Positions 13,788 through 19,583 of a DNA stretch of 20,058 nucleotides are shown piece by piece. Location: positions 1 through 20,058 of the IMG/VR virus record IMGVR_UViG_3300018079_000043; one strand, 5' to 3'. This stretch comes from a virus. Each line of letters opens with the position of its first letter. The first letter of the stretch is position 1. A program made the position numbers and the translations under genes. The notes under the pieces are model-generated. The model was not told the DNA's origin. It searched no databases and worked only from the letters and a program-made list of their open reading frames with translations.

Positions 13788-14534
13788 CTACCGTCCGGAG
13801 ACCGAATCCCTCTTGAAGAACCGGACGCCAGCAAGGACCGGGAGTTTCCCCTCGGGGACCTGGCCAAGCCTCTCCTGGGCGCGCCCGGCATTGAGGACAA
13901 AGCCACGCCGAAGCTCGTACGCCTCGGGAAGCGCGACGATTAGCGCAGCCGGGTCCGTGACCTCGAAGTCGAGGACCTGGGGATAACTGGCGGCGCCGAA
14001 GTCGGTGCGCGTCGTCTTCGCCGGCTCGGCGACGGGCAGGGGCGCGACAACCTCCTCCGCGGCGGCCGCGGCGTACTCCACGGTCTCCGCCGGCGTGAAG
14101 TTCCCAGCAGCCTTGGCGTCCTCAGCTGCGCGCGTCTCGGCCTCCTGGCGCTGGCGCTCGACATCGGCCGCGATACGCCTGTTCTCCTCGTCGACGCGGC
14201 GCTGCTTCTCCTTGCGCCAGGCGAGGAGCTGCGCGTCGACGTACTTCACCGCGACGTCGATCGCGTCGGTGATCTTTCCGAAGGCGGCGTTGACCTCCTT
14301 CACGAACGCGTTGTGCGGCTGGACTTCCGTGGTCCTCGATTTCTCGGCGGTGCTCTCGTGACCCTTGAGGATCTTCCGCGCGACGATGGCGCGCTCCTCG
14401 GTCTGATCGTCCTTGACCGAGATGGCCTCGGCCGCCTTCACGGCTGCCGGGACGCGCGCCTGCAGCTCGGCCAGCTTGGCGGCCGTGTCGGGCGCCAGGT
14501 CGTATTTCGGGATGGGTGCGGGTTGGGTGCTCAT
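13788..14534 (-). CDS. Coiled-coil protein of the recombination block
   Basis: The protein has 248 residues from ATG 14534 (GGAGG nine nt upstream, ATGA overlap). A long charged helix runs from about residue 20 to 135 (VKKDQ-type heptads, DAQLLAWRKEKQRRVDEENRR and a Gln/Glu/Ala-rich continuation). An Ala/Pro linker and a C-terminal beta-rich domain (TRTDFGAASYPQVLDFEV, then GKLPVLAGVRFFKRDSV) follow. Proteins of this build are often found beside phage single-strand annealing and exonuclease genes, including DUF1351-like proteins. I infer an accessory role in recombination or replication; no catalytic motif is visible. Confidence 0.6.
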   Translation of the reverse strand: MSTQPAPIPKYDLAPDTAAKLAELQARVPAAVKAAEAISVKDDQTEERAIVARKILKGHESTAEKSRTTEVQPHNAFVKEVNAAFGKITDAIDVAVKYVDAQLLAWRKEKQRRVDEENRRIAADVERQRQEAETRAAEDAKAAGNFTPAETVEYAAAAAEEVVAPLPVAEPAKTTRTDFGAASYPQVLDFEVTDPAALIVALPEAYELRRGFVLNAGRAQERLGQVPEGKLPVLAGVRFFKRDSVSGR

Positions 14535-14854
14535 GATGCGACGTCCTCCATTTTCGATTTGACCCAGGCGAGGATCTCCGCCTCGGTCAGAGTCCAGGAG
14601 TATCCGAAGCTGGAGACGAAGTGGCATTTGAATGGCTGGTGCAGGTGGAAGGCGAGACGATCGTCGCCGGTGGCATCGGCGAGGAGCGCGAGAGCTAACT
14701 GCGCCGGGCCGCTCCCGCTATAGCCCCACTCAAAGCCGGTCGGTGAGTGGTTCCAGAGATCGGTCCGGGGATTGAGCGTTGTGATGCGGGTCCCGACCTC
14801 AACCTGGACGCGCTGTCCACCTGCGCCTGCCCGCGTGCCGCTGTAGATCTTCAT
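14531..14854 (-). CDS. DUF6166-type protein
   Basis: The protein has 107 residues. The diagnostic stretch NHSPTGFEWGYSGSGPAQLALALLADATGDD followed by LHQPFKCHFV matches the DUF6166 pattern as I know it (long motif at about residues 32-62, given here in two blocks only for its key residues H33, S34, G37, W40, G41, Q49, D57). Function of the family is unknown; it occurs widely in phages and mobile elements. ATG 14854 has GGAGG eight nt upstream and an ATGA overlap with the nuclease. Confidence 0.75.
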   Translation of the reverse strand: MKIYSGTRAGAGGQRVQVEVGTRITTLNPRTDLWNHSPTGFEWGYSGSGPAQLALALLADATGDDRLAFHLHQPFKCHFVSSFGYSWTLTEAEILAWVKSKMEDVAS

Positions 14855-15882
14855 GCGACGTCCTCCTGCTTCCCGGCCGCGGCCACGCCGGCGATCTTCA
14901 CTTCGGCGTACTCGACGTCCTTCACGACGTAGCCGCTGCGGAAGCGCTTCACGATCGAGACGGCGAAATCCCCGCAGATGGCGCGCATCAGGAAGTCCTT
15001 GGCCTTCGCGGCTTTCAGCTTGGCCTCGGGGATGGTGGCCTTCAGGCGCGACTTGATCCACTTGTCGTCTGCCTCGTACTCCTGGTGGGATTTCAGGTTC
15101 TGCGCCCGGCGCCTCAGCCGGTCGAGGAGCTCCGGGTCGTCCAGGAAAAGGGCCCCCTGCTCCTCGATCGGCGGCTGGCAGATCACCCCGAACGCCCAGC
15201 AGGTTCGGCAGGTCGTCGGGTCCTTGGCAAACGGCGGGGGCGTGCCGGCCTTGACTGCCGCGTCGACCTGCTCTCCGAGCTGCAGCGCCAGCTCGGCATC
15301 GTCCAGGTGGTCATCGAGCACGACCTGGATCGGCTTGAGCTTGCCCTGGCACGTGAGAAGGAGGATCCCCTCCGGGGCGCTGCGCTGCAGGAGGTAGACG
15401 AGGACCTGCCCGCGATACTTCCTGGTCCACCAGAAGTGCTCCAGGTCCTCGTAGGAGTCGATCTCCTCGAAGACGAAGTCCGAGACCTCCTTCGACTCGA
15501 CCGGGACGCGCGCGCCGTCGAACACCAGGGCGAAGTCGATGATCCCGGTGTAGACGAGCCGGCCGTCGCGCTTGAACGCTTCGATGGGGGTCTCGACGTC
15601 CACGACCTCGAAGCCCAGGTCCTCGAGGTAGCGGCGCGCCGCCGCGGCCGCGAGCTTGCCGTCCGCCATGCGCTCAGATCCCTGGATGCCAGGGTCCCGG
15701 CGCGCCAGCGGATTCGTGACGCCGTAGTACATCTCGCGCGCGCAGTCGAAGTTGACGTCGCTGGCGATGGGGTTGCGTGGCGATACACGGCCGGCGGTCC
15801 TGGCCCGGCGCTTCTCGTGCTCCTTGCGCCAGAAATCCTCCCGGCGCGTGTTGAAGGTCTCGATCAGCTTCTGCGCTTGCAC
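14851..15882 (-). CDS. PD-(D/E)XK exonuclease, Cas4/RecB-like, with four-cysteine cluster
   Basis: The protein has 343 residues. It has the RecB-type nuclease motifs GIIDF (D116), VESKE (E129, K131) and YRGQVLVYLL (Q159, Y163). A single N-terminal Cys in CAREMYY (C47) pairs with a C-terminal CRTCWAFGVIC (C225, C228, C235). Four cysteines in this split arrangement are the iron-sulfur signature of Cas4 and AddB nucleases. It probably resects DNA ends for annealing-type recombination with the upstream protein. GTG 15882 has GGGAGG seven nt upstream. The C-terminal 100 residues (helical, with KATIPEAKLKAAKAKDFL) are typical of phage members. There is no CRISPR array or other cas gene here. Confidence 0.82.
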   Translation of the reverse strand: MQAQKLIETFNTRREDFWRKEHEKRRARTAGRVSPRNPIASDVNFDCAREMYYGVTNPLARRDPGIQGSERMADGKLAAAAARRYLEDLGFEVVDVETPIEAFKRDGRLVYTGIIDFALVFDGARVPVESKEVSDFVFEEIDSYEDLEHFWWTRKYRGQVLVYLLQRSAPEGILLLTCQGKLKPIQVVLDDHLDDAELALQLGEQVDAAVKAGTPPPFAKDPTTCRTCWAFGVICQPPIEEQGALFLDDPELLDRLRRRAQNLKSHQEYEADDKWIKSRLKATIPEAKLKAAKAKDFLMRAICGDFAVSIVKRFRSGYVVKDVEYAEVKIAGVAAAGKQEDVA

Positions 15883-15928
15883 CGTCCTACCTCCCGCGCT
15901 ACGATCAGCGCCTCTGTGCGTTCAGTAA

Positions 15929-15960
15929 GGGCCGGCCGGTGCTTCGAACACCGCCGGCCC
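15929..15960. other. Strong GC hairpin between annealing and exonuclease genes
   Basis: Twelve base pairs with one bulged C (15929-15941 with 15949-15960) close a 7-nt loop CTTCGAA. On the minus strand only TTACT follows, so it is a poor intrinsic terminator. It fills the 87-nt gap before the GTG of the exonuclease and may mark a processing or pausing site. Confidence 0.55.
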
Positions 15961-15969
15961 GTTTCGTGT

Positions 15970-16944
15970 CTACTGGCCCTGCGGCGTGTCCCCGAAGACC
16001 TCGTGAACAGCCAGGGCCTTCTCCGCGAGCTTCACCTGCCATGCCTGGGTGAACCGCTCGTGGGAATCGAGACCCCGGAAGCCCTTGTCGTCCTTCTTCT
16101 TCGGGTCCGGACCGCGCTTCGTGATGTCCACCAGGACCTGCTTGGCTTCGCCGACGTTGCCCCCCGTCCGCCGGACGATCTCGTCCCACAGCGCCTTCGC
16201 GAGCTCAGGCACGCCTTCCTCCGCAACCTTTCCGGCCGAACGCTCGGAGGACGAGCCGTAGCCGCTGCCCTTGTAGCAGCGCTTGACGTCGATGCCGGCG
16301 GCGGCGAGCTCGGTCTCGGGGACCTTGGTGATCCCGATCGCCATCGCGATCGCTTTCTTGTCCAGGCCGGTGCGCAGGCAGGAGAGCAGGTCCTGCTCAC
16401 GCGGGCCGCCGTAGCGCTCCTCCCGAGCGGCCCGCCCGATGAACTGGTCGTCGGAGCGAATCGAGAACGGGATCCCCTCGAGGATGTCGGTGCCGAGACG
16501 GACATCGCACTGCATCTCGAGAACGGTGACTTTCTTGTCGCCCTTCTGGATCTCGCTCGTGGTCGGCTCGCCCGGGCGGCCGTCCATGGAACGGTGATTG
16601 AAGACGGAGACGTTGAACCAGGGGCGGACACGAAGCATCGCGCTAGCGCGCGGGGTCGCGACCACGTGCCCCTCGTTGTCGCGCCAGAGCGTCCAGTCCT
16701 CCGGCTGGGTGAGCTTCAGCGCGAAGAGGCGCATCGTCTGGACGATCTTGAGACGGGCCGCGAGCATGCGCTCGACGTCCTTCTCGGTGATCCCGTCCTT
16801 CATGGTCAGGGCGTCCATCGTCGTGCGGCGGACCACGGTCTGGAGCTCGGTCTCCTCCTTCCGGATGTCGTCCGGCAGGGGCGCCAGCGGTGGCTGGTCC
16901 TCGAGCGTCGCGGTCGTGGCTCTCGGTTTTACTTCGGCTGCCAT
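15970..16944 (-). CDS. Candidate single-strand annealing / recombination protein
   Basis: The protein has 324 residues from ATG 16944 (AAAGGAG six nt upstream). A helix RLKIVQTMRLFALKLTQPEDWTLW leads to EGHVVATPRASAML, then a beta-rich centre (VTVLEMQCDVRL, FSIRSDDQFIG). A helical unit CLRTGLDKKAIAMAIGITKVPETELAAAG follows, then a Gly/Ser-rich turn and a basic end. I associate this build (T-x-P-x-D-W entry, then a helix resembling the one before G-x-G-Y-G) with uncharacterised proteins in phage recombination loci. Position directly upstream of a RecB/Cas4-type exonuclease is where RecT, Erf or Sak proteins lie. No clear RecT/Erf/Sak signature is visible, so the role is inferred from context. 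Confidence 0.4.
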   Translation of the reverse strand: MAAEVKPRATTATLEDQPPLAPLPDDIRKEETELQTVVRRTTMDALTMKDGITEKDVERMLAARLKIVQTMRLFALKLTQPEDWTLWRDNEGHVVATPRASAMLRVRPWFNVSVFNHRSMDGRPGEPTTSEIQKGDKKVTVLEMQCDVRLGTDILEGIPFSIRSDDQFIGRAAREERYGGPREQDLLSCLRTGLDKKAIAMAIGITKVPETELAAAGIDVKRCYKGSGYGSSSERSAGKVAEEGVPELAKALWDEIVRRTGGNVGEAKQVLVDITKRGPDPKKKDDKGFRGLDSHERFTQAWQVKLAEKALAVHEVFGDTPQGQ

Positions 16945-17009
16945 GGCCTTCTCCTTTCTCTCGAAAAGAGGCCCCGGACTGCGGACCTCGGTTGGATCGG
17001 ATCGCTGCG

Positions 17010-17384
17010 TCACCAGTTCCCTCCGATCGTTTCTGCTTCCCCGAACGTGCAGGGGCCGCACATGCCGGTCGCCGGGACGATGGGCGATTGGCCGCACACC
17101 TCGCAGGTGCCGTTCCAGTCGGGCTCCATCTCATCGGTGCCCTGACCGAAACGACGGCCCTGTTGAGCGCGGAACTTCCTGGCCGCCTGAATCGCGAGGC
17201 GCTGCTTCTCGTTCCTGCAGCCCGGGGCGTGCGGGGTCTTCGGCCTGGCCGGCGTCACGCAGCAACCTCGGGTCGCGGTGCGCTTTCGATCCGCCCGCCG
17301 ATGGTCTCGGGCGACGACGCAGCCGGCGGCATGCGGCACGTCCTGGCCACGCGCGGTAGAGCAGCACTTCCGCAGGTCGTTCAT
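17010..17384 (-). CDS. Cys-rich protein with a duplicated CC...PHAxGC motif and a Zn ribbon
   Basis: From ATG 17384 (ATGA overlap) the protein has 124 residues. Two related segments follow each other: KCCSTARGQDVPHAAGC and GCCVTPARPKTPHAPGC. A basic helix (KQRLAIQAARKFRAQQGRRF) and a C-terminal CEVCGQSPIVPATGMCGPC come after, a CxxC pair set typical of a zinc ribbon. Probably binds metal and possibly nucleic acid. The longer frame to 17447 lies in the previous gene. Confidence 0.65.
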   Translation of the reverse strand: MNDLRKCCSTARGQDVPHAAGCVVARDHRRADRKRTATRGCCVTPARPKTPHAPGCRNEKQRLAIQAARKFRAQQGRRFGQGTDEMEPDWNGTCEVCGQSPIVPATGMCGPCTFGEAETIGGNW

Positions 17385-17677
17385 CGTCGCCCCCCATGAA
17401 AGAAGGGCCGCGTGTCGATGATCGGGACCTCGGTGAGAATCGAGCACGTCAGGAAGGACCCGGCGCCGCCGAGGACCAGCGCGACCAGGGCCAGGCGCAG
17501 GACGGAACGCCCGTGCCAGATCAGCCAGTCCACGACCGGGTTCTCGCTGCGCCAGGAGCTACGCAGGCCGCGGGCCCACTCCTCCTGGATCCGCTGCGCC
17601 TGGGACTGGACGCAGAGACGACGGGTCGGCCGGGGGACGGGAGCCGGCGCCGGACGGAGGGCGGGGGCGGCGCTCAT
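17381..17677 (-). CDS. Small single-pass membrane protein
   Basis: The protein has 98 residues from ATG 17677 (TGATG overlap). An Arg/Pro-rich cytoplasmic-type N-terminus is followed by an amphipathic helix (QAQRIQEEWARGLRSSW). One clear transmembrane helix follows (about residues 62-82, LRLALVALVLGGAGSFL), then a short outside tail. Positive residues before the helix predict the N-terminus inside. Role unknown: early phage membrane proteins can affect host physiology or exclude other phages, but nothing here identifies it. Confidence 0.65.
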   Translation of the reverse strand: MSAAPALRPAPAPVPRPTRRLCVQSQAQRIQEEWARGLRSSWRSENPVVDWLIWHGRSVLRLALVALVLGGAGSFLTCSILTEVPIIDTRPFFHGGRR

Positions 17678-17919
17678 CAGTTCACCGTCTCGGCGGCCGC
17701 GAAGCCAGCGGCGATCTCCGGCTCGCCGACCTCGCCCCATGCAGCGGCGATCTGCTGGTCGTACTTCCAGCGCGAGGTTCGGCACGTCAGGCAGTTGAGG
17801 TTGCCGAAGTTGACCGCCTTGCACTCGTCGCAAACGGGGTGCGAGTGGTCGCCCACGCGCGGGCAGGTGAGGAAGGGACAGGAGCCTCCGGGCGACGGTT
17901 TCAGATCGATGCGGCTCAT
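17677..17919 (-). CDS. Small Cys/His-rich zinc-binding-like protein
   Basis: The 80 residues include CPFLTC, GDHSHPVCDEC and NCLTC: six cysteines plus two histidines in the first half, probably one or two zinc sites, and a helical acidic second half (AAAWGEVGEPEIAAGFAAAE). Overlaps its neighbours by 4 nt and 1 nt. Confidence 0.6.
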   Translation of the reverse strand: MSRIDLKPSPGGSCPFLTCPRVGDHSHPVCDECKAVNFGNLNCLTCRTSRWKYDQQIAAAWGEVGEPEIAAGFAAAETVN

Positions 17920-18134
17920 GGGCGGGCCTGTCCGTTCGGATGGCAGCCGGTCCCGGACTGGTGCTCATGGATGGCGGCGATCTTCGCCAGCGAACCGGTC
18001 GAAGCTAGGACGCGGTGGATGCACGCGCCCTTCCACGCTGGGTTGTAGTAGCGGGTGTAGGCCATAGGCTTGCGCGTGGAATACTCAGGGCGCGGGAACA
18101 CGCAGACCTCGTACAGCACAGGCTCGCGCTTCAC
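17916..18134 (-). CDS. Hypothetical protein, 72 residues
   Basis: GTG 18134 makes a GTGA overlap with the previous stop, which decides the start over the longer frame to 18176. The protein (EPVLYEVCVFPRPEYSTRKP, then GACIHRVLASTGSLAKIAAI) looks like a compact alpha/beta domain. No family recognised. Confidence 0.55.
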   Translation of the reverse strand: MKREPVLYEVCVFPRPEYSTRKPMAYTRYYNPAWKGACIHRVLASTGSLAKIAAIHEHQSGTGCHPNGQARP

Positions 18135-18355
18135 GGCTTCACCTTGGCGAGCGCCGCGGCGCGGGGGCCGTACCACCAGCCGTCGTATTCCTTGGCCGCA
18201 TGAAGCAGATCTCGTTTATCGCGTAACGTCGGCGCGTTGACTGGTTCCGGTGCGGCCTTCAGCGCAACGATCAGCAGGTCGCGGTCCTGGATGATTTGCA
18301 GCGAGCTCCTGCGCGCCGCGAGCTTCCCGATGCGGATCGCTTCGGAGGTTTTCAA
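18131..18355 (-). CDS. Hypothetical protein, 74 residues, TTG start
   Basis: The only start that fits the coupling pattern is TTG 18355, which shares TTGA with the previous stop. The frame upstream to 18901 runs through the preceding gene and the structured leader and is not protein-like. The product is helical (KTSEAIRIGKLAARRSSLQI, then DLLIVALKAAPEPV). No family recognised. Confidence 0.5.
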   Translation of the reverse strand: MKTSEAIRIGKLAARRSSLQIIQDRDLLIVALKAAPEPVNAPTLRDKRDLLHAAKEYDGWWYGPRAAALAKVKP

Positions 18356-18606
18356 TCCATCACCCCGGCGGCGCGGAGCCGCTGCGCTAGATCCCCGCGA
18401 TTCCAGGCAAGGAATCCGGCCACCTGGTCGGGGAAGCCGAGCCGCAGTCGATCCAGGTTGCCGTCGTCGGCGCGCTTGATTGCCTCCGACAGCGCTTGCT
18501 GGAAATCGCCGAGGAGGCGCCATTGCCAGCGCACGACCCACTTCTCGCCCTCGGTCCAGTCGGGCGAGGCGAGCATCTTGTGGACCGCCTCCATCATCTC
18601 GTCCAT
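18352..18606 (-). CDS. First early-operon gene, hypothetical 84-residue protein
   Basis: ATG 18606 has GGGAG five nt upstream, directly behind a GC hairpin and UUU. The protein is helical and charged (EMMEAVHKMLASPDWTEGEKW, then NLDRLRLGFPDQVAGFLAW). No family recognised. It is the first gene of a run of five genes that all overlap by 1 or 4 nt, and it follows 1.1 kb without genes, so its translation may set expression of the whole early set. Confidence 0.6.
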   Translation of the reverse strand: MDEMMEAVHKMLASPDWTEGEKWVVRWQWRLLGDFQQALSEAIKRADDGNLDRLRLGFPDQVAGFLAWNRGDLAQRLRAAGVMD

Positions 18607-18616
18607 GTCGGCTCCC

Positions 18617-18656
18617 AAAGGCCGGCCCGGCTGCGTTGGGGAGTACCGGGCCGGCC
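18617..18656 (-). terminator. Terminator-like hairpin (possible attenuator) before the first early gene
   Basis: A perfect 11-bp GC stem (18656-18646 with 18630-18620 on the minus strand) closes a 15-nt loop and is followed by UUU, then at once by GGGAG and the ATG at 18606. Only three U residues follow, so termination would be partial. It could mark the 3' end of the structured RNA upstream, with read-through giving the early operon. Confidence 0.45.
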
Positions 18657-19267
18657 CACAGCAGGCTGATCGCCGGTGTGGGCGGCGATCCGGAAGGCGG
18701 AGAGAAGCTGCGTTGGCAACGCTCCGGTCGTACCTTCCGCGGGGAGGGCGGCCCCCCGGGTCCGGTTGCTCCAGATGGAGCGCACGTTGAAAGCCCGCCG
18801 CCGAAACCAGGCCCGGGATCCTGACGGAGTCGGTATCCGGCGGCGGGCAGTCCCGCCTCTGGACTGTGTCCTCGTGGCGGGCAGGATGAATGCGAAGCCA
18901 CGGCATTTCGTCGCGCCGCAGCCGGGCTTCACGGTCCCAGTTAGCTGACCTCCCGTGGTTAGCGGTTGGTTTGAAAAGCAAGCGCCGAGCGACAGGGATG
19001 AATGCGTACCGCCGACCCGTGTGGAGTACGAGGGGTCATGCTCGGGCCGGCGGCCTGTCGATGATCCGCGCCTCGCCCAGTTAAGGGGGCACGGTATTGC
19101 GGAGCGTCGCTCATGCGGACCGAGCGGCGCAAGAGGGGGGAATGCGGGGCACGCCAGAAGATGAACGGAAGGGATAATGCCTGAAACGCCATCTAGGCGC
19201 GACTTACACGGCGTCTCACCTATAGAAATCCACTGTAATCCTAGAGCGGCGCGGCTTTCCAGAGACG

Positions 19268-19279
19268 TAAGATATCTTA
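19268..19279. promoter_or_regulatory. 12-bp AT-rich palindrome
   Basis: TAAGATATCTTA is perfectly self-complementary and stands out as AT-rich in a GC-rich setting. It may be a protein-binding site or the tip of an RNA helix; no regulator is known. Confidence 0.3.
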
Positions 19280-19381
19280 TCGGACCCTGGCCCGAACGGC
19301 GCGTGTAACTGTGTCCTGCGGCTTCGGTTGCCACGAAAAGGTTACCCCTCGTATGTGAAAGGCTTGGCGGACGTGGATTCC

Positions 19382-19501
19382 AGAGACACGAAGGCCCGCC
19401 CGGAACGCTTAGCGTCAAGGCAGGCACACCGGCGAGGTGATGCCGCCACCGGGCGGGCCAGGTTGTCTCTATGTCGTGTGGTGCTCATGCATCACCTCGC
19501 C
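19382..19501. other. Interleaved 18-bp and 13-bp helices (pseudoknot or switch)
   Basis: Arms in plus order: b 19382-19388 and 19393-19403, a' 19431-19443, b' 19449-19459 and 19464-19470, a 19489-19501. b pairs with b' (7 bp, 4x4 internal loop, 11 bp) and a' with a (13 bp), which is the order of an H-type pseudoknot. A competing nested fold exists: hairpin 19405-19415 and an 11-bp hairpin 19419-19447 with two bulged A residues inside the b/b' helix, giving a three-way junction. Both folds are fully Watson-Crick, so two states are possible. Confidence 0.7.
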
Positions 19502-19508
19502 TGACGCC

Positions 19509-19537
19509 TATTTACGCCGACGCGACTCCCCTGTCAA
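19509..19537 (-). promoter_or_regulatory. Candidate early promoter (TTGACA, 17 nt, TAAATA)
   Basis: On the minus strand a perfect TTGACA (19537-19532) and TAAATA (19514-19509) are exactly 17 nt apart. The predicted start near 19502 coincides with the first base of the 13-bp helix arm. TTGACA itself is flanked by a 5-bp dyad, TCCCC/GGGGA (19542-19538 with 19531-19527), a possible operator over the -35. It would drive the structured RNA and the early genes. Confidence 0.5.
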
Positions 19538-19546
19538 GGGGATCCT

Positions 19547-19583
19547 GGAAAAGAATTCGCCGGGGGCCCCAGCGGACCCCCGG
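19547..19583 (-). terminator. Terminator-like hairpin ending the upstream transcription unit
   Basis: Stem 19583-19577 with 19566-19560 (7 bp, GC only, 10-nt loop), followed on the minus strand by CGAATTCTTTTCC. The T-run begins some bases late, so efficiency is uncertain. An alternative hairpin (19579-19583 with 19590-19594) would compete for the same bases. It lies between the partial gene at the right edge and the early promoter. Confidence 0.4.

Larger units (their letters stand above)
18620..19502 (-). ncRNA. Candidate large structured non-coding RNA or giant structured leader
   Basis: This gene-less tract has many perfect inverted repeats. Main pairs: 18620-18630/18646-18656 (11 bp), 18668-18675/18683-18690 (8), 18691-18697/18733-18739 (7) with 18698-18702/18722-18726 inside, 18768-18772/18777-18781 (5) and 18793-18803/18838-18848 (11). 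Further pairs: 18848-18853/18861-18866 (6), 19204-19210/19302-19308 (7), 19212-19217/19262-19267 (6), 19393-19403/19449-19459 (11), 19382-19388/19464-19470 (7) and 19431-19443/19489-19501 (13). Boundaries are drawn from the promoter and the terminal hairpin on the minus strand. Strand is not settled: three short stems (18944-18963, 19104-19130, 19318-19331) pair better as plus-strand RNA through G-U pairs. I recognise no known RNA class; GOLLD- or ROOL-like phage RNAs are the nearest idea by size and context. Confidence 0.55.

Noticed and set aside
15085-17145. Plus-strand frame of 686 residues
   Set aside because: Antisense shadow of the exonuclease and annealing genes, whose minus-strand frames carry motifs and ribosome sites.
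18944-19331. Proof of plus-strand transcription from G-U pairs
   Set aside because: Three or four short stems favour the plus strand, but near-perfect stems of 5-9 bp are expected by chance in 1 kb. I did not score both strands exhaustively, so this is kept only as a caution.
18594-19427. Minus-strand open frame of 277 residues across the structured tract
   Set aside because: Its composition is random-looking (Ser, Arg, Pro, Gly rich, no domain pattern). It overlaps the well-placed start at 18606 and covers the paired arms. Long chance frames are common in GC-rich DNA.
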